Below are positions 63,750 through 64,000 of a stretch of 64,000 nt of DNA, piece after piece. Position 1 is the stretch's first letter. Every line of letters begins with the position of its first letter. The notes beneath the pieces are model-generated. The model worked only from the letters and a program-made list of their open reading frames with translations. It was not told the origin of the DNA and made no database searches. The stretch covers positions 1 to 64,000 of the forward strand of contig DATBZF010000132.1 in NCBI GenBank assembly GCA_036513315.1. Direction: 5' to 3'. The position numbers and the translations under genes are program-made. This DNA is from Roseiarcus sp036513315 (GTDB taxonomy: Bacteria > Pseudomonadota > Alphaproteobacteria > Rhizobiales > Beijerinckiaceae).

Positions 63750-63971
63750 CCCAACTTCGCTCACCGACGCCTGGCCGTGACGCCCATGCGGGGCGCCCGC
63801 GCCTTGTTTCGAACGTGGCCGGGGCCGCCGCCCTGCCAGCGTCCACAGGAGGCGCCGGCTTGAGGCCATCGGCCAAAAATCCGGCAGGTCTGGAAATCGT
63901 CATAGCGGCGGGGTATTGCGCGATCGGCCCCGCAAGGCCACATGTGGGGCTGGATTCTGGAAACGGACATA

Positions 63972-64000
63972 ATGAGCGAAATACGGAAGCTCGCGGCGAT
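63972..64000 (+). CDS. Start of a gene cut by the window end; possibly a class III adenylate/guanylate cyclase
   Basis: Only nine residues are visible: M-S-E-I-R-K-L-A-A. Many rhizobial adenylate/guanylate cyclase proteins begin with the form R-K-L-A-A-I followed by D-V-V-G-Y-S, so this is a guess from the start alone. There is a GGA about 10 bases upstream. The 222 bases between the GntR gene and this start hold nothing I can name. Confidence 0.3.

Overview
This window comes from a GC-rich alphaproteobacterium, most likely of the order Hyphomicrobiales (Rhizobiales). The evidence is an F0 ATP synthase operon in the alphaproteobacterial order atpI-B-E-F'-F with two divergent b subunits, a zeta-type DUF1476 protein, alphaproteobacterial forms of GyrB, HisS, GlnD, GshB and RlmJ, an intracellular PHB depolymerase with a Cys nucleophile, and several small protein types I recall from rhizobia. 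The family (for example Beijerinckiaceae or Methylocystaceae) cannot be fixed from sequence reading alone.

Layout. Positions 1-3250 are sparse accessory DNA with small hypothetical genes, a frameshifted zinc-ribbon gene, a GNAT acetyltransferase and a tRNA-Arg(CCU). Positions 3440-12112 are housekeeping: a nuclease, an M48 protease and RdgB in an overlapping chain, then PilZ, DUF1476, RppH, a divergent polysaccharide deacetylase and GyrB. Positions 12113-18600 mix an intergenic repeat, a lone AbrB-type antitoxin, an epimerase, a candidate SOS-controlled toxin/immunity pair, IlvD, and a vapBC locus whose toxin has collapsed to its last 35 codons. Positions 18596-33308 hold a nitronate monooxygenase, RlmJ, RNase T2, the F0 operon with a strong candidate promoter, HisS, a PAS-GGDEF-EAL protein, and DUF2855 divergent from a TetR regulator. 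Positions 33656-46712 are mainly housekeeping: LepA, PhaZ, GrpE, GlnD, GshB, YraN, RsmI and a periplasmic-binding lipoprotein, interrupted by a broken parDE-like locus.

The most unusual stretch is 46800-57400. It has a degenerate PIN gene, a DUF1326-DUF2182 pair, a tandem array alternating 423-residue predicted seven-bladed secreted propellers with small secreted proteins (third propeller reduced to its tail), an orphan DUF2282 bufferin-type precursor, and several repeat families. Among these is a roughly 170-bp element that tiles exactly into a four-way cruciform; copies lie at 12208, 53830 and, truncated by an IS1182-like fragment, 56987.

The right end (57444-64000) looks like a nitrogen or nucleobase scavenging region: an Lrp/AsnC regulator, a HAD type II hydrolase, two NCS2 permeases flanking a biuret-hydrolase-like cysteine hydrolase, and a divergent GntR regulator. 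The shared promoter region of the GntR gene and the permease carries TGYATGC motifs spaced every 20-21 bp. The window ends a few codons into a gene that may encode a class III cyclase.

At least five toxin-antitoxin loci are present only as single antitoxins or damaged pairs. All identifications rest on reading translated sequence and remembered family features; no database search was run.
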